Below, in pieces: positions 1 through 7,938 of a stretch of DNA of 13,647 nt. The stretch is from contig WOUX01000033.1 of NCBI GenBank assembly GCA_009773075.1, positions 1 through 13,647 of the forward strand, given 5' to 3'. Position numbers and translations under genes: made by a program. The notes under the pieces were generated by a model that saw nothing but the letters and a program-made list of their open reading frames with translations, searched no databases and was not told where the DNA came from. This DNA is from a bacterium. GTDB taxonomy: Bacteria > Desulfobacterota > UBA8473. How positions within the stretch are numbered: the first letter of the stretch is position 1; each line of letters opens with the position of its first letter.

Positions 1-126
1 CTTTTTGTTGAAGAGGTCTGAGGGTTCGGGGGCAACCCTTAAAAGGGGAGAATAATGAAAGAAATCCTGATTGTTATATTTCACAGAACTCACTGACTAT
101 TTTTGATTATAACGTGGAGGTTTTAG
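1..126. other. Left-edge non-coding stretch with possible upstream gene tail and leader-like ORF
   Basis: No complete gene lies here. On the + strand one frame is open from position 2 to a TAA at 53-55, which could be the tail of a gene starting left of the window, but 17 codons are too few to identify. That TAA overlaps an ATG (55-57) opening a 13-codon ORF (55-96, MKEILIVIFHRTH), preceded by a purine-rich AGGGGAG at 44-50. The arrangement resembles translational coupling or a short leader peptide, but chance is quite possible. An inverted repeat AGGGTT/AACCCT (21-26 and 34-39, 7-nt loop) also lies here. No T-run follows it, so it is not an obvious terminator. Confidence 0.25.
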
Positions 127-747
127 GTGGGACCAATCCTTATGCTTTTCAAGAATCCAGGGGCTTTTTTCCTTTTGATGATTCCCCTTTTATATTCTGT
201 AATAATCCATGAAGTTGCCCATGGCTGGGTAGCGGAAAAAATGGGGGACACAACCGCCAGATTGATGGGAAGAATAACCCTTAACCCGATTAAACACTTA
301 GACCCCATCGGCACACTGATGCTTCTCTTCTTTGGTTTTGGGTGGGCTAAACCAGTCCCTGTTAATTTTTCAAATCTGAGAGACTATCGTAAAGGCATGA
401 TCCTGGTATCTGCCGCCGGCATCACTGCAAACATTACTCTGGCATTCCTGGCACTTTTGATCATAAAGATGAATATCTTTTCTCCCTGGGGAACAATGGC
501 AGCCATATTATCAGTCCTTGCCAGGATAAATATCATTTTGGCAGCCTTTAATCTGATACCCATCCCTCCTTTAGATGGTTCTAAGATACTGATGGGTTTT
601 GTTTCCAATAGAGTTCAATACCAACTGATGCAATTAGAACCGTACGGGATGTTTATCATATTAGGTCTACTATTCTTTGGCTTGTTAAATCCGTTGATCA
701 CATTCTTTGAGCAGATAATCGTAACTATTATCAATTCGATTCTGTAG
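127..747 (+). CDS. Site-2-type intramembrane metalloprotease (peptidase M50 family)
   Basis: A short, PDZ-free member of the site-2 protease family, polytopic zinc peptidases of the inner membrane; substrates of this subgroup are mostly unknown. The zinc-site motif HEVAH is at residues 28-32, right after a hydrophobic segment (about 13-27). A second motif, NLIPIPPLDG, is at 142-151, with D150 as the expected third zinc ligand. NPIKHLDPIGT at 53-63 and the GWAKPVPVN segment near 72-80 are typical of the YwhC-like subgroup. The usual AGP element near residue 96 reads AAGITAN here, with the proline replaced. Further hydrophobic stretches lie near 92-113, 122-142 and 170-190. The GTG start is chosen because GGAGG lies 6 nt upstream; an in-frame ATG at codon 6 is the alternative. 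A length of 206 aa is normal for the subgroup. Family assignment is firm; the substrate is unknown. Confidence 0.9.
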   Translation: MGPILMLFKNPGAFFLLMIPLLYSVIIHEVAHGWVAEKMGDTTARLMGRITLNPIKHLDPIGTLMLLFFGFGWAKPVPVNFSNLRDYRKGMILVSAAGITANITLAFLALLIIKMNIFSPWGTMAAILSVLARINIILAAFNLIPIPPLDGSKILMGFVSNRVQYQLMQLEPYGMFIILGLLFFGLLNPLITFFEQIIVTIINSIL

Positions 748-782
748 TTGTGCTAGCGCCCCGTTCTTTCAGGACGAACTAC
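744..782. repeat. Weak inverted repeat after the M50 protease gene
   Basis: GTAGTT (744-749) and AACTAC (777-782) can pair, spanning the stop codon of the protease gene and a 27-nt loop that includes a GCTAGC palindrome. The stem is short and no T-run follows, so it is at best a weak RNA structure in the 65-nt gap before the next gene. Confidence 0.25.
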
Positions 783-812
783 TTAAGGTGAAAACAAAAA
801 AGGAGGGTACCT

Positions 813-1862
813 ATGGCTGTGGAGTTTAAAAAAATTGGGAATACGGCTTCGATTCTAAACCCGATGAATGCGTTTCAGGAGGATAGGCAGTCTACTGAAA
901 TCCGTTTTGATCCGTTAACAGGTGTAAAGAGGCTCTTCAATGCGGGGTTAACAGAAAAGGCGAAGATGTTCTATCAGCCTACCGATGAAAACCTGATAGA
1001 AATGATAGTAAATAAGACAAAAGAAACCTGTATATTCTGTCCCCAAAACCTGGAAAAGGTAACACCAAAATTTCCGCCGGACATCTTACCTGAAGGAAGA
1101 TTTAGGAAGGGGGATTCGTGGGTATTCCCAAATCTTTTTCAGATTTATGAAGTCACTGCCATAGGTATTATTGGGAAGGATCACTTTCTAAAGACTGACG
1201 AATTCTCGCCCGAAATGCTAAAAAACAGTTTTGGTACCTTTATTGATTTTTTTCAGACAATAAATAGCAGAAGGCCAGAACTTAAATATGCCATTTTCGG
1301 GATGAATTACCTCCCCCCTGCTGCATCATCTCAGATCCACCCTCATAACCAGATTTACATGAGCAAAAATCCCTTTTATTATGTAGACTGGATGATGAGA
1401 GAAAGTAAGGCTTACCTTGACAGAAAGTCTAAGAACTTCTGGCATGATCTCATAGAGACTGAGAAAGAACTGGGGGAAAGGTATGTGGGTAAAACAGGAA
1501 ATGTAGAGTGGATAGCCTCATTTGCCCCAATGGCAAGCAATGAGTTTGTAGGGATACTCCCTGAAAGGTCAAATTATTTTGAATACGATGATAAAGACCT
1601 GGATGGCATATCAGAAGGATTAACCAGGATACTATCCTTCTACAAAAGGGATCTTAAAATGGGTTCTTTTAATTTCATCTTATACTCGGGTCCATTGGGA
1701 GACAAAAGTGATAGCTTTAGAGCAAGCGTAAAGGTAGCCACAAGACCCAATTTTAATGCTAATTATATGAGTGATATCCATTTCGCGCCGCTTTTTAACA
1801 TGGAAAATTGGTTTGAAAATGTGCCGGAGTATCTGGCTGGTCGGCTAAAGAACTATTTTTAA
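813..1862 (+). CDS. GalT-like nucleotidyltransferase (HIT superfamily)
   Basis: Related to galactose-1-phosphate uridylyltransferase and ADP-glucose phosphorylase, which move a nucleoside monophosphate between sugar phosphates through a covalent histidine intermediate. Residues matching the zinc site of E. coli GalT are visible: C73 and C76 in CIFC, H124 in the KDH element, and H176. H176 opens HPHNQ at 176-180, where H178 should be the nucleophile and Q180 the conserved glutamine. The C-terminal half has the GalT-like fold region, but its central strand reads SFNFILYSGP, without the histidines seen there in classical GalT. Whether the substrate is galactose-1-P, glucose-1-P or something else cannot be read from sequence, so no symbol is given. 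The ATG start is set by AGGAGGG at 801-807, 5 nt upstream. No Leloir-pathway partner (galK, galE) is adjacent. Its stop overlaps the convergent pdxA stop. Confidence 0.85.
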   Translation: MAVEFKKIGNTASILNPMNAFQEDRQSTEIRFDPLTGVKRLFNAGLTEKAKMFYQPTDENLIEMIVNKTKETCIFCPQNLEKVTPKFPPDILPEGRFRKGDSWVFPNLFQIYEVTAIGIIGKDHFLKTDEFSPEMLKNSFGTFIDFFQTINSRRPELKYAIFGMNYLPPAASSQIHPHNQIYMSKNPFYYVDWMMRESKAYLDRKSKNFWHDLIETEKELGERYVGKTGNVEWIASFAPMASNEFVGILPERSNYFEYDDKDLDGISEGLTRILSFYKRDLKMGSFNFILYSGPLGDKSDSFRASVKVATRPNFNANYMSDIHFAPLFNMENWFENVPEYLAGRLKNYF

Positions 1863-2905
1863 CATAACGTAAGGTTCCCTGACATATCTTTGGAGAGTTT
1901 TCTTCTTTTGTTTGCCATAGATGCAGCAAGAGTAATGGCATTCTTTAGACTCTCCGGATCAGCCTTTCCTGTGCCTGCTATATCGTATGCAGTCCCATGA
2001 TCCACAGATGTCCTGATTATGGGCAATCCGAGGGTTACATTCACAGCGTTTTGAAAACTCAACAATTTCAAAGGGATAAGCCCCTGATCGTGGTACATAC
2101 ACACAACCACATCATAGTCTCCTCGGGAAGCATAGTAAAAAAGGGTATCAGAGGGAAGAGTTCCCACGGCATCGATCCCTGCATCCTTAGCTCTATTAAT
2201 TGCCGGTATGATTATCCTTTCTTCCTCATCCCCAAATATTCCGCCTTCCCCTCCATGGGGGTTCAAAGAAGCCACAGCTATCCTGGGCTTTGATATGGCA
2301 AAATACTCCTTAAGGGAATTGTTTGTTACCTTGATAATGGTGAATATCCTTTGAGTATTTAAGAGGGCTGCCACATCTTTTAATCTGCAATGGGTTGTTA
2401 CCAGGGCAACTCTTAACTTTTCCCCTGTAAGCATCATAACATAGTCTTTCGTATGGGTTAATTCAGCAAAGAGTTCGGTGTGCCCTGCATAGGCATAACC
2501 TGCCCTGTTTATCACCGCTTTGTTTATGGGTGCAGTAGTTATGGCTTCAATCTCTCCATCCAGCGCCAGTTTTGTTCCTGCCTTTATGTAGTCCACAACG
2601 GCTTTGCCAAATCTTTCGTCCGGTTTTCCCCAAGCTACTGCATTGGCATCAAGACTGGAAAGGTTCAATAAGTTTATTATTCCAGTCTGATATCTCTCTC
2701 CCCTTATGTTCGTAACAGTATTTACCTTAAGCTCCAATCCGAGAATTTGAACAACCCTTGAGATTACCCCCTGATCACCAAGGACAACGGGTCTGCAGAT
2801 TTGGAATATCCGTGGATCAGAGAGTGCTTTTACAATTATTTCAGGGCCTACCCCTGCAGGGTCTCCCATGGTAATTCCAATCACAGAAAGTTCCATATTC
2901 TCCAT
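1859..2905 (-). CDS. pdxA: 4-hydroxythreonine-4-phosphate dehydrogenase PdxA
   Basis: NAD-dependent cytosolic enzyme of the deoxyxylulose-phosphate-dependent vitamin B6 route. It oxidises 4-phosphohydroxy-L-threonine, giving the amino-ketone that PdxJ condenses to pyridoxine phosphate. Family hallmarks are GDPAGVGPEI (14-23), GHTELFAELT (141-150), LNPHGGEGG (214-222), YHDQGLIPLK (271-280) and TSVDHGTAYDIAGTG (299-313). The three metal-binding histidines match H172, H217 and H272. The 348-aa length is slightly above the E. coli enzyme and looks complete. The start is ambiguous: the first ATG has GGGGA almost touching it, whereas the ATG at codon 4 (2896) is preceded by GGAG at 3 nt and would give a more typical N-terminus. 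It is the last gene of the - strand run, 43 nt after the SurA-like gene. A surA-pdxA pairing is also known in E. coli. Confidence 0.97.
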   Translation of the reverse strand: MENMELSVIGITMGDPAGVGPEIIVKALSDPRIFQICRPVVLGDQGVISRVVQILGLELKVNTVTNIRGERYQTGIINLLNLSSLDANAVAWGKPDERFGKAVVDYIKAGTKLALDGEIEAITTAPINKAVINRAGYAYAGHTELFAELTHTKDYVMMLTGEKLRVALVTTHCRLKDVAALLNTQRIFTIIKVTNNSLKEYFAISKPRIAVASLNPHGGEGGIFGDEEERIIIPAINRAKDAGIDAVGTLPSDTLFYYASRGDYDVVVCMYHDQGLIPLKLLSFQNAVNVTLGLPIIRTSVDHGTAYDIAGTGKADPESLKNAITLAASMANKRRKLSKDMSGNLTLC

Positions 2906-2948
2906 TTCCCCACTTGGTTATTTATTTTCAGAGCAAGTTGATTCCATC

Positions 2949-3935
2949 TCACAGCTTCACCTTTATAAAAGACTTCTTTCTTAACCCTTCAGACCATTCC
3001 TTAAATTCCTTCTCCACCTTTTTTACATAAATGGTGTCTTTTATCTCATCCCTAACCTCTTCAAAAGGTCTAACCCCTTTTTCTTTTCTGTCCATAAGCT
3101 TAACTATGTGAAGGCCTAAACCGCTCCTGATTATGTCACTAACCTCTCCAACTTTAAGACTAAAAACAACCTTTTCTAAAAATGGTGTTACTTCCCCCCT
3201 CTTAAACCACCCCATGTCACCACCTGAATCTAATGAAGTGTCCTGAGAATACATTTTAGCCAGCTTTCCGAAGTCCTCCTTATTGCTTAACTTTACTAAT
3301 AATTCTCTGGCTTTTTCATAGACGTCTTTTATTTTTGCTTCATCCGCGTTTGGGGGAATTGGAAGAAGTATATGTTGAATCCTTACCTCTGTTACTATCT
3401 TAAAAAAATCCATATTCTCGGTGTAATACTTTTTTAGTTCATCTTCATTCACCACCACCCTGGATTTAATTTCGCGATTTACGAGCATCATCTTCTCCAT
3501 CCCCCGTCTGATTTGCTCTTTATACTTTTCAAGACTCAGCCCCTTTGATTCCAACTTTTCAACCAATTCTTTCCTTGAGATAGAGTTTTCTTTCTGTATA
3601 TTCTCCAGGGCATTATCTATCTCCTTTTCAGATACAACTATCCCCATCTTCTTTGTTTCCTGTTCTATTAGCTTGTTATCAATAAGCCGATCCAGTACTT
3701 TCCTTTTAATTTCGGCTGGATCTTTTTCTGCACCATCAAAATTTATTGTACCCTCAGTGTCTTTTAATATGAAACTTACCGCTTCGTCCAATTCTGTAAG
3801 GGTAATAACCTCGCCATTAACTATGGCAACCACCTTGTCAATGGTCTCTGCGACTGCTTTAAGGTTTAAGCAAGAAATAGTAAAGGAGAGGATAAAAAAC
3901 AGGATTAGAATCTGTTTTTTTGCAAGGTTCATCAT
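2949..3935 (-). CDS. SurA-like periplasmic peptidyl-prolyl isomerase/chaperone
   Basis: An exported parvulin-type foldase, expected to help outer-membrane and periplasmic proteins fold. Residues 1-29 form a signal peptide: lysines at 6-7, a hydrophobic core from 9 to 21, and a plausible signal peptidase I site after AVA. The mature N-terminus begins IDKVVAIVNGEVIT, the classic start of the SurA N-domain, followed by charged helices to about residue 175. One parvulin domain spans roughly 183-282 (IQHILLPI, SGGDMGWF, GLGLHIVKL). The C-terminal helix returns to the SurA core. E. coli SurA has two parvulin domains; this 328-aa protein has one, as is common outside Gammaproteobacteria. Two adjacent ATGs open the frame. 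GGAGG lies only 1 nt before the first and 4 nt before the second, so translation more likely starts at 3932. It lies between mfd and pdxA, probably in the same operon. Confidence 0.92.
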   Translation of the reverse strand: MMNLAKKQILILFFILSFTISCLNLKAVAETIDKVVAIVNGEVITLTELDEAVSFILKDTEGTINFDGAEKDPAEIKRKVLDRLIDNKLIEQETKKMGIVVSEKEIDNALENIQKENSISRKELVEKLESKGLSLEKYKEQIRRGMEKMMLVNREIKSRVVVNEDELKKYYTENMDFFKIVTEVRIQHILLPIPPNADEAKIKDVYEKARELLVKLSNKEDFGKLAKMYSQDTSLDSGGDMGWFKRGEVTPFLEKVVFSLKVGEVSDIIRSGLGLHIVKLMDRKEKGVRPFEEVRDEIKDTIYVKKVEKEFKEWSEGLRKKSFIKVKL

Positions 3936-3954
3936 ACCTCCATCTGGGGTAGCG

Positions 3955-3993
3955 GCTTAAGTTGATTAAGCAAGACAAAGCTATCACGTGATA
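3955..3993. repeat. Two palindromes in the mfd-surA gap
   Basis: The 62-bp gap between mfd and the SurA-like gene holds a perfect 12-bp palindrome TATCACGTGATA (3982-3993) and a hairpin GCTTAA-GTTGA-TTAAGC (3955-3971). Neither is followed by a T-run. Possible roles are a protein-binding site or an mRNA processing/stability element within the operon; the sequence alone does not decide. Confidence 0.4.
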
Positions 3994-3997
3994 ACGA

Positions 3998-6900
3998 TTA
4001 TTTCAATACGTTTTTAATCTCATCTAAAATACTTTTCCAGTTATCATTATTGAAGGGTATGCTTAGCTTTAAATCAGGAGAAAATCTATATCTTTTCCCG
4101 TCACTGACGATGAGTTGGAGGATCTTTCCAAGAGATGCTTCAGCCCTGGGATCAAATGACAAAATGATTTCCCTTCCATTGTAATCAGCGCTGGTAATAA
4201 GAAATCTTTTAAGCAGAATTTTAATCCTCACCGCTTCAAGTAGATTTTCGACTAGGGGGGGTATTTTCCCAAATCTGTCAGTAACCTCTCTCATCATCTC
4301 TCCTAGTTCCTCATCCGAGCTGATAGATGTAAGTCTCTTATAAACCATCAACCGTTGATTGGTATCTCTAATATAGTCTTCAGGGATGTAGGCAGGAATC
4401 TTAATGTTGATCTCCGGTTGAATCTCATAGATAACCTCTTCCCCCTTAAGTTCTTTAATAGTTCTTTCCAGCAATTCATTGTACATATCATAGCCAACGG
4501 TGGCAATATGCCCGGATTGAGAGTTTCCCAGAATGTTTCCTGCTCCTCTTATTTCCAGATCATGTGTTGCCAGTCTGAATCCGGAACCCAATTCGGTAAG
4601 TTCAGAGAGAGCCTTTACCCGCTTCAACGCGTTACTCGATATGAGATATTTCCCTGGTACCAGTAAATAGGCATATGCCTGTTCCTTCGCCCTTCCTACC
4701 CTCCCTCGAAGTTGGTACATTTGGGCTAAACCCAATCTGTCGGCACGATTTATGATAATCGTATTTGCAGAGGGAAAATCCAGCCCTGATTCAATTATGG
4801 TAGTACAAACCAAAAGGTTGATCTCTTTATTGATAAAGGAAAGCATTACTTTTTCCAGGTCCCCCTCTACCATCTGCCCATGGGCAACACCAACCCTGGC
4901 TTCGGGAACCAATTTTCTTAGATACCTTACCATTGCAGGTATACCTTCTACCCGATTATGAACAAAGAATACCTGTCCTTCCCTCTCAATTTCTCTAAGT
5001 ATTGTCCTTCTGATTATATCGTCGTCGAATTTAGTAATATAGGTCTTGATGGCCAGACGATCCTCGGGCGGTGTGTTAATTACACTTAAATCCCTGACTC
5101 CCATCATAGACATATAAAGGGTCCTTGGGATAGGGGTAGCTGTCATGGTAATCACATCCACTAGTTTTTTCAGTTTCTTTAGCTTTTCTTTATGGGAAAC
5201 ACCAAATCGGTGTTCCTCATCTATAACCAACAACCCCAAATTCTTGAAGCTCACGTCCTTTTGAAGCAAACGGTGAGTCCCAATTACAATATCGATCTCT
5301 CCATCCTTCAGCTTATTGAGAATAGTCTTTTGTTCCTGACGGGTTCTGAACCTACTAAGCATATCTATAAATACAGGATATGGTTTGAGCCTCTGTGCGA
5401 AGGTTTGATAATGCTGCTGAGCCAGTACAGTAGTTGGAACCAATACTGCCACCTGTTTCCCATCCATTGCTGCTTTGAATGATGCCCTGAGGGCGACTTC
5501 AGTCTTGCCAAAACCCACATCACCGCATATGAGTCTTTCCATAGGCCTTTCGTCTTCCATGTCCCTCATTACACTTTCAATAGCCTCCAACTGATCGGGA
5601 GTCTCCTCATATTGGAAAGCAGCTTCAAATTCTCTGTAATAATGATCCTTTTTTGAGAAGGCAAAACCCTTTTGCACATTTCTTAATGCATATAACTTTA
5701 AAAGATCTTCAGCCATCTCTTTAATGGATTCTTTAACTTTTTTCTTTTTGTTTTCCCAAGAACGTCCTCCCAGTTTATCCAATTTGGGGGAGTGTCCTTT
5801 AACCCCCAGGTACTTTTGGAGGAGATTTAATCTGGTAACTGGAAGATAGAGTTTATCCCCATCCATATATTCCAAGAGGAGATAGTCATTCTCTGTTCCA
5901 TCTACGTCAAGCTTTCTCAATCCAAGGTATAATCCCACTCCATGGTCTACATGGACTACATAGTCATCTACTTTGAGATCACCAAAGGTCGATATTCTAT
6001 AATCATCCTCAAGCTTGGCTTTAGGATGTCGCCTTTTTCTCTCACCAAATATCTCTTCCTCTGTTACTATTATAATTTTTGTGTGAGGCCAACGGAATCC
6101 TGACAAAAGACTACCAAGCTGAATCCTCATCCTTGGCACTGATCCAGACAGATTGACTTCCTTTATCTGGGATTGAAAGGATGGTCCCGGATCGAGCCCA
6201 AAGGGTAGATTATAGTCTTTTAAGATTTCAAAGAGCCTCCTAGCCTGAGAATCGGTATGGCATACCAGAAAGATCTGATGGCTATCCTCCAGCCAAATTC
6301 TAATCTTTTCTACAAAAACACCCAGTATTCCTTCATCCGACCTTAAGTGTATGAACTCTTTCCTTATATCTTCATTTCCTTCCGTGTAAAACTCAATGAA
6401 AGTCTCATCGGGCTGATGAATATCAAACCTCTCTAGCAACATAACCTGAAATCTTTCGAGGTTCGAGTTAATCTCATGCAGAGTTAGGTATAGTTCAGAA
6501 ACTTCAGGATAAAATTCTTTTCGCCTGAGGGATCTTTGATGGCCTTCCTTTATCTCATCTCCGTATTTATGTCCCTCTTTTTCTGTCTCCCACCTCTCAC
6601 TCATCATTAAAATGGCATCTTGGGGTAGATAATCGAAGAAGGTATCCAGTTTCGGATAGAAAAAAGGAAGAAAAAAGTCAATTCCTGGAAAGGTTGCTGA
6701 GTTCCTTATCTCATCGGAGAGTTCATCGCTTATACTCCTGGGGAGATCGTTGTCATCGGCCTTATTCCTAATCCTTTTGATGGCATAATCGGTAGTCGTA
6801 CTATTTAAGATGATCTCCCTAACAGGAAGAATTGTGGCTTTTTTTAAAGAGTTTAATGAGCGTTGAGATATCATATCAAAGTGCCTGATGGATTCTATCT

Positions 6901-7537
6901 CATTTCCAAAAAACTCCAGTCTGATAGGATTTTCAAAAAGGGGAGGAAAGATATCAACGATTCCCCCACGAACGCTGTATTCTCCCTTGGCCTCAACCAC
7001 ACTAACATGGGTATAACCACCTTCAACCATTTTTTCGATCAGTCTGTCTCGATTAATCTCCTGTCCATTATATATCTGTTCTGCAGCATTCTCGATAATG
7101 CCCTTAGCTACTACTCTTTGCATTAATGCAGAAAGAGTAGTAATGATAATAGATTCAAAACCCATCGTAAGAGAGTACAAAACCTCGAGTCTCTTACATA
7201 TAATATCTGGTGAGGGTGAGAGGGTATCGAATGGAAAGGTATCCCACGGAGGGTATAGAAGGCATTTAAGCTGTTCTGGTGAAGAATTGGAATCTTCTTC
7301 ACCTAAAAAAAACCTTAAATCATTACAAAAAACCTGGGCATCTGTCATAGTTGGGGTAATTATGACAAAAACTCTGTTCAACTTTTCTTTCAGAAGGTAC
7401 GTAAGAAATGCCTTGGAAGATCCTTTTAACCCGGAGGCCCATATTTCTCTTTTCCTGTCATCTATAGCCCTTAATAATTTGGATATAGCTGGCTCTTCAT
7501 AAAATACCCTTTCAGCAGATAAATTCACATCCTGCAT
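3998..7537 (-). CDS. mfd: Transcription-repair coupling factor Mfd
   Basis: ATP-dependent DNA translocase that pushes stalled RNA polymerase off template lesions and recruits UvrA, starting transcription-coupled nucleotide excision repair. The UvrB-like N-terminal region runs to about residue 350 (YPPWDTFPFDTLSPSPD near 95-111; EYSVRGGIVDIFP near 186-198). The RNA-polymerase-interaction domain is at about 520-590 (DYVVHVDHGVGLY). The RecG-like motor has Walker A GDVGFGKTE at 672-680, DEEH at 773-776, TATPIPRTL at 799-807 and motif VI QLRGRVGR at 942-949. The C-terminal TRCF domain begins near 1040. The 1179-aa length is normal. The ATG is preceded at 4 nt by a weak AAGG and directly by an in-frame TAG, so there is no upstream start. 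It lies 23 nt downstream of the CNB gene, in one - strand unit. Confidence 0.98.
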   Translation of the reverse strand: MQDVNLSAERVFYEEPAISKLLRAIDDRKREIWASGLKGSSKAFLTYLLKEKLNRVFVIITPTMTDAQVFCNDLRFFLGEEDSNSSPEQLKCLLYPPWDTFPFDTLSPSPDIICKRLEVLYSLTMGFESIIITTLSALMQRVVAKGIIENAAEQIYNGQEINRDRLIEKMVEGGYTHVSVVEAKGEYSVRGGIVDIFPPLFENPIRLEFFGNEIESIRHFDMISQRSLNSLKKATILPVREIILNSTTTDYAIKRIRNKADDNDLPRSISDELSDEIRNSATFPGIDFFLPFFYPKLDTFFDYLPQDAILMMSERWETEKEGHKYGDEIKEGHQRSLRRKEFYPEVSELYLTLHEINSNLERFQVMLLERFDIHQPDETFIEFYTEGNEDIRKEFIHLRSDEGILGVFVEKIRIWLEDSHQIFLVCHTDSQARRLFEILKDYNLPFGLDPGPSFQSQIKEVNLSGSVPRMRIQLGSLLSGFRWPHTKIIIVTEEEIFGERKRRHPKAKLEDDYRISTFGDLKVDDYVVHVDHGVGLYLGLRKLDVDGTENDYLLLEYMDGDKLYLPVTRLNLLQKYLGVKGHSPKLDKLGGRSWENKKKKVKESIKEMAEDLLKLYALRNVQKGFAFSKKDHYYREFEAAFQYEETPDQLEAIESVMRDMEDERPMERLICGDVGFGKTEVALRASFKAAMDGKQVAVLVPTTVLAQQHYQTFAQRLKPYPVFIDMLSRFRTRQEQKTILNKLKDGEIDIVIGTHRLLQKDVSFKNLGLLVIDEEHRFGVSHKEKLKKLKKLVDVITMTATPIPRTLYMSMMGVRDLSVINTPPEDRLAIKTYITKFDDDIIRRTILREIEREGQVFFVHNRVEGIPAMVRYLRKLVPEARVGVAHGQMVEGDLEKVMLSFINKEINLLVCTTIIESGLDFPSANTIIINRADRLGLAQMYQLRGRVGRAKEQAYAYLLVPGKYLISSNALKRVKALSELTELGSGFRLATHDLEIRGAGNILGNSQSGHIATVGYDMYNELLERTIKELKGEEVIYEIQPEINIKIPAYIPEDYIRDTNQRLMVYKRLTSISSDEELGEMMREVTDRFGKIPPLVENLLEAVRIKILLKRFLITSADYNGREIILSFDPRAEASLGKILQLIVSDGKRYRFSPDLKLSIPFNNDNWKSILDEIKNVLK

Positions 7538-7560
7538 CTAACCTTAACCCCTAAAACCCT

Positions 7561-7881
7561 TTATTCCTGAACATTACCACCTTCTTCATCCTTCGATAAC
7601 AGAACCTCTATTTGCCTGTTGGCTTCTTTGAGCCTCTCTGCTAATTCTCTTAGTATCTTCATCGCAATATCCGAGTTTGCCTGAATCAACGCCTCAAAGG
7701 TCTCAGGGTTAATAACCAATATCTCACTATCTTCAGTTACCTCTGCCGTTGCTGAACGAGGGCCATCAGTTAGTATTGCCATCTCTCCAAAAAAATCTCC
7801 ACTGGATAGTGTAGTCAGAATCCTATCTGCGCCTCCTGCTTTTTTTGTTATCTTCACTTTCCCAGATTGAATAATGTACAT
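7561..7881 (-). CDS. Cyclic-nucleotide-binding domain protein, 5' end uncertain
   Basis: Crp/PKA-type cyclic-nucleotide-binding fold without a visible output domain. MYIIQSGKVKI at 1-11 is an early strand of the fold. FGEMAILTDGPRSATA at 31-46 is the phosphate-binding cassette, with E33 and R42 in the positions that contact the ribose and cyclic phosphate. The C-terminal helix (about 71-95) ends in a short acidic tail. The first in-frame ATG lies inside the domain. Typical members begin about 20-30 residues earlier, and the same frame upstream (7938-7882) still encodes domain-like sequence (RYPVKEGIHIRNESGKE) but has no ATG, GTG or TTG before a TAG at 7939-7941. Synthesis may begin at this ATG (GGGA 5 nt upstream), by -1 frameshifting from the BrkB gene, or not at all if an indel has occurred. 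The domain call is firm; the start is not. Confidence 0.75.
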   Translation of the reverse strand: MYIIQSGKVKITKKAGGADRILTTLSSGDFFGEMAILTDGPRSATAEVTEDSEILVINPETFEALIQANSDIAMKILRELAERLKEANRQIEVLLSKDEEGGNVQE

Positions 7882-7892
7882 CTCTTTCCCAG

Positions 7893-7938
7893 ATTCATTC
7901 CTTATATGAATGCCTTCTTTAACAGGGTAACGTCCCTT
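7893..7938 (-). promoter_or_regulatory. Candidate -1 ribosomal frameshift signal at the brkB/CNB junction
   Basis: Near the end of the BrkB gene, GTTAAAG (7923-7917) is read as TTA-AAG in the BrkB frame; the -1 frame gives GTT-AAA and enters the CNB frame. A Shine-Dalgarno-like AAGGGA (7938-7933) ends 9 nt before the heptamer, close to the stimulator spacing in E. coli dnaX. A small hairpin ATTCAT/ATGAAT (7911-7906 with 7898-7893, 7-nt loop) starts 5 nt after it. The stem is weak and GTT is not a homopolymer, so this is only a candidate. Confidence 0.3.

Noticed and set aside
21..39. AGGGTT/AACCCT hairpin as a terminator, and its TTCGGGGG as a second copy of the 13303-13340 repeat
   Set aside because: No T-run follows, and similarity to the right-hand repeat is limited to about 8 bases plus a CTTAA, easily chance.
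3866..3935. Possible lipoprotein signal (TISC) in the SurA-like N-terminus
   Set aside because: The -3 residue is threonine rather than L/V/I, and a good signal peptidase I site (AVA) follows eight residues later.
7098..7502. 134-codon + strand ORF opposite the mfd 5' end
   Set aside because: It lies wholly antisense to the conserved N-terminal region of Mfd, has no ribosome binding site or family features, and is a shadow of the real gene.
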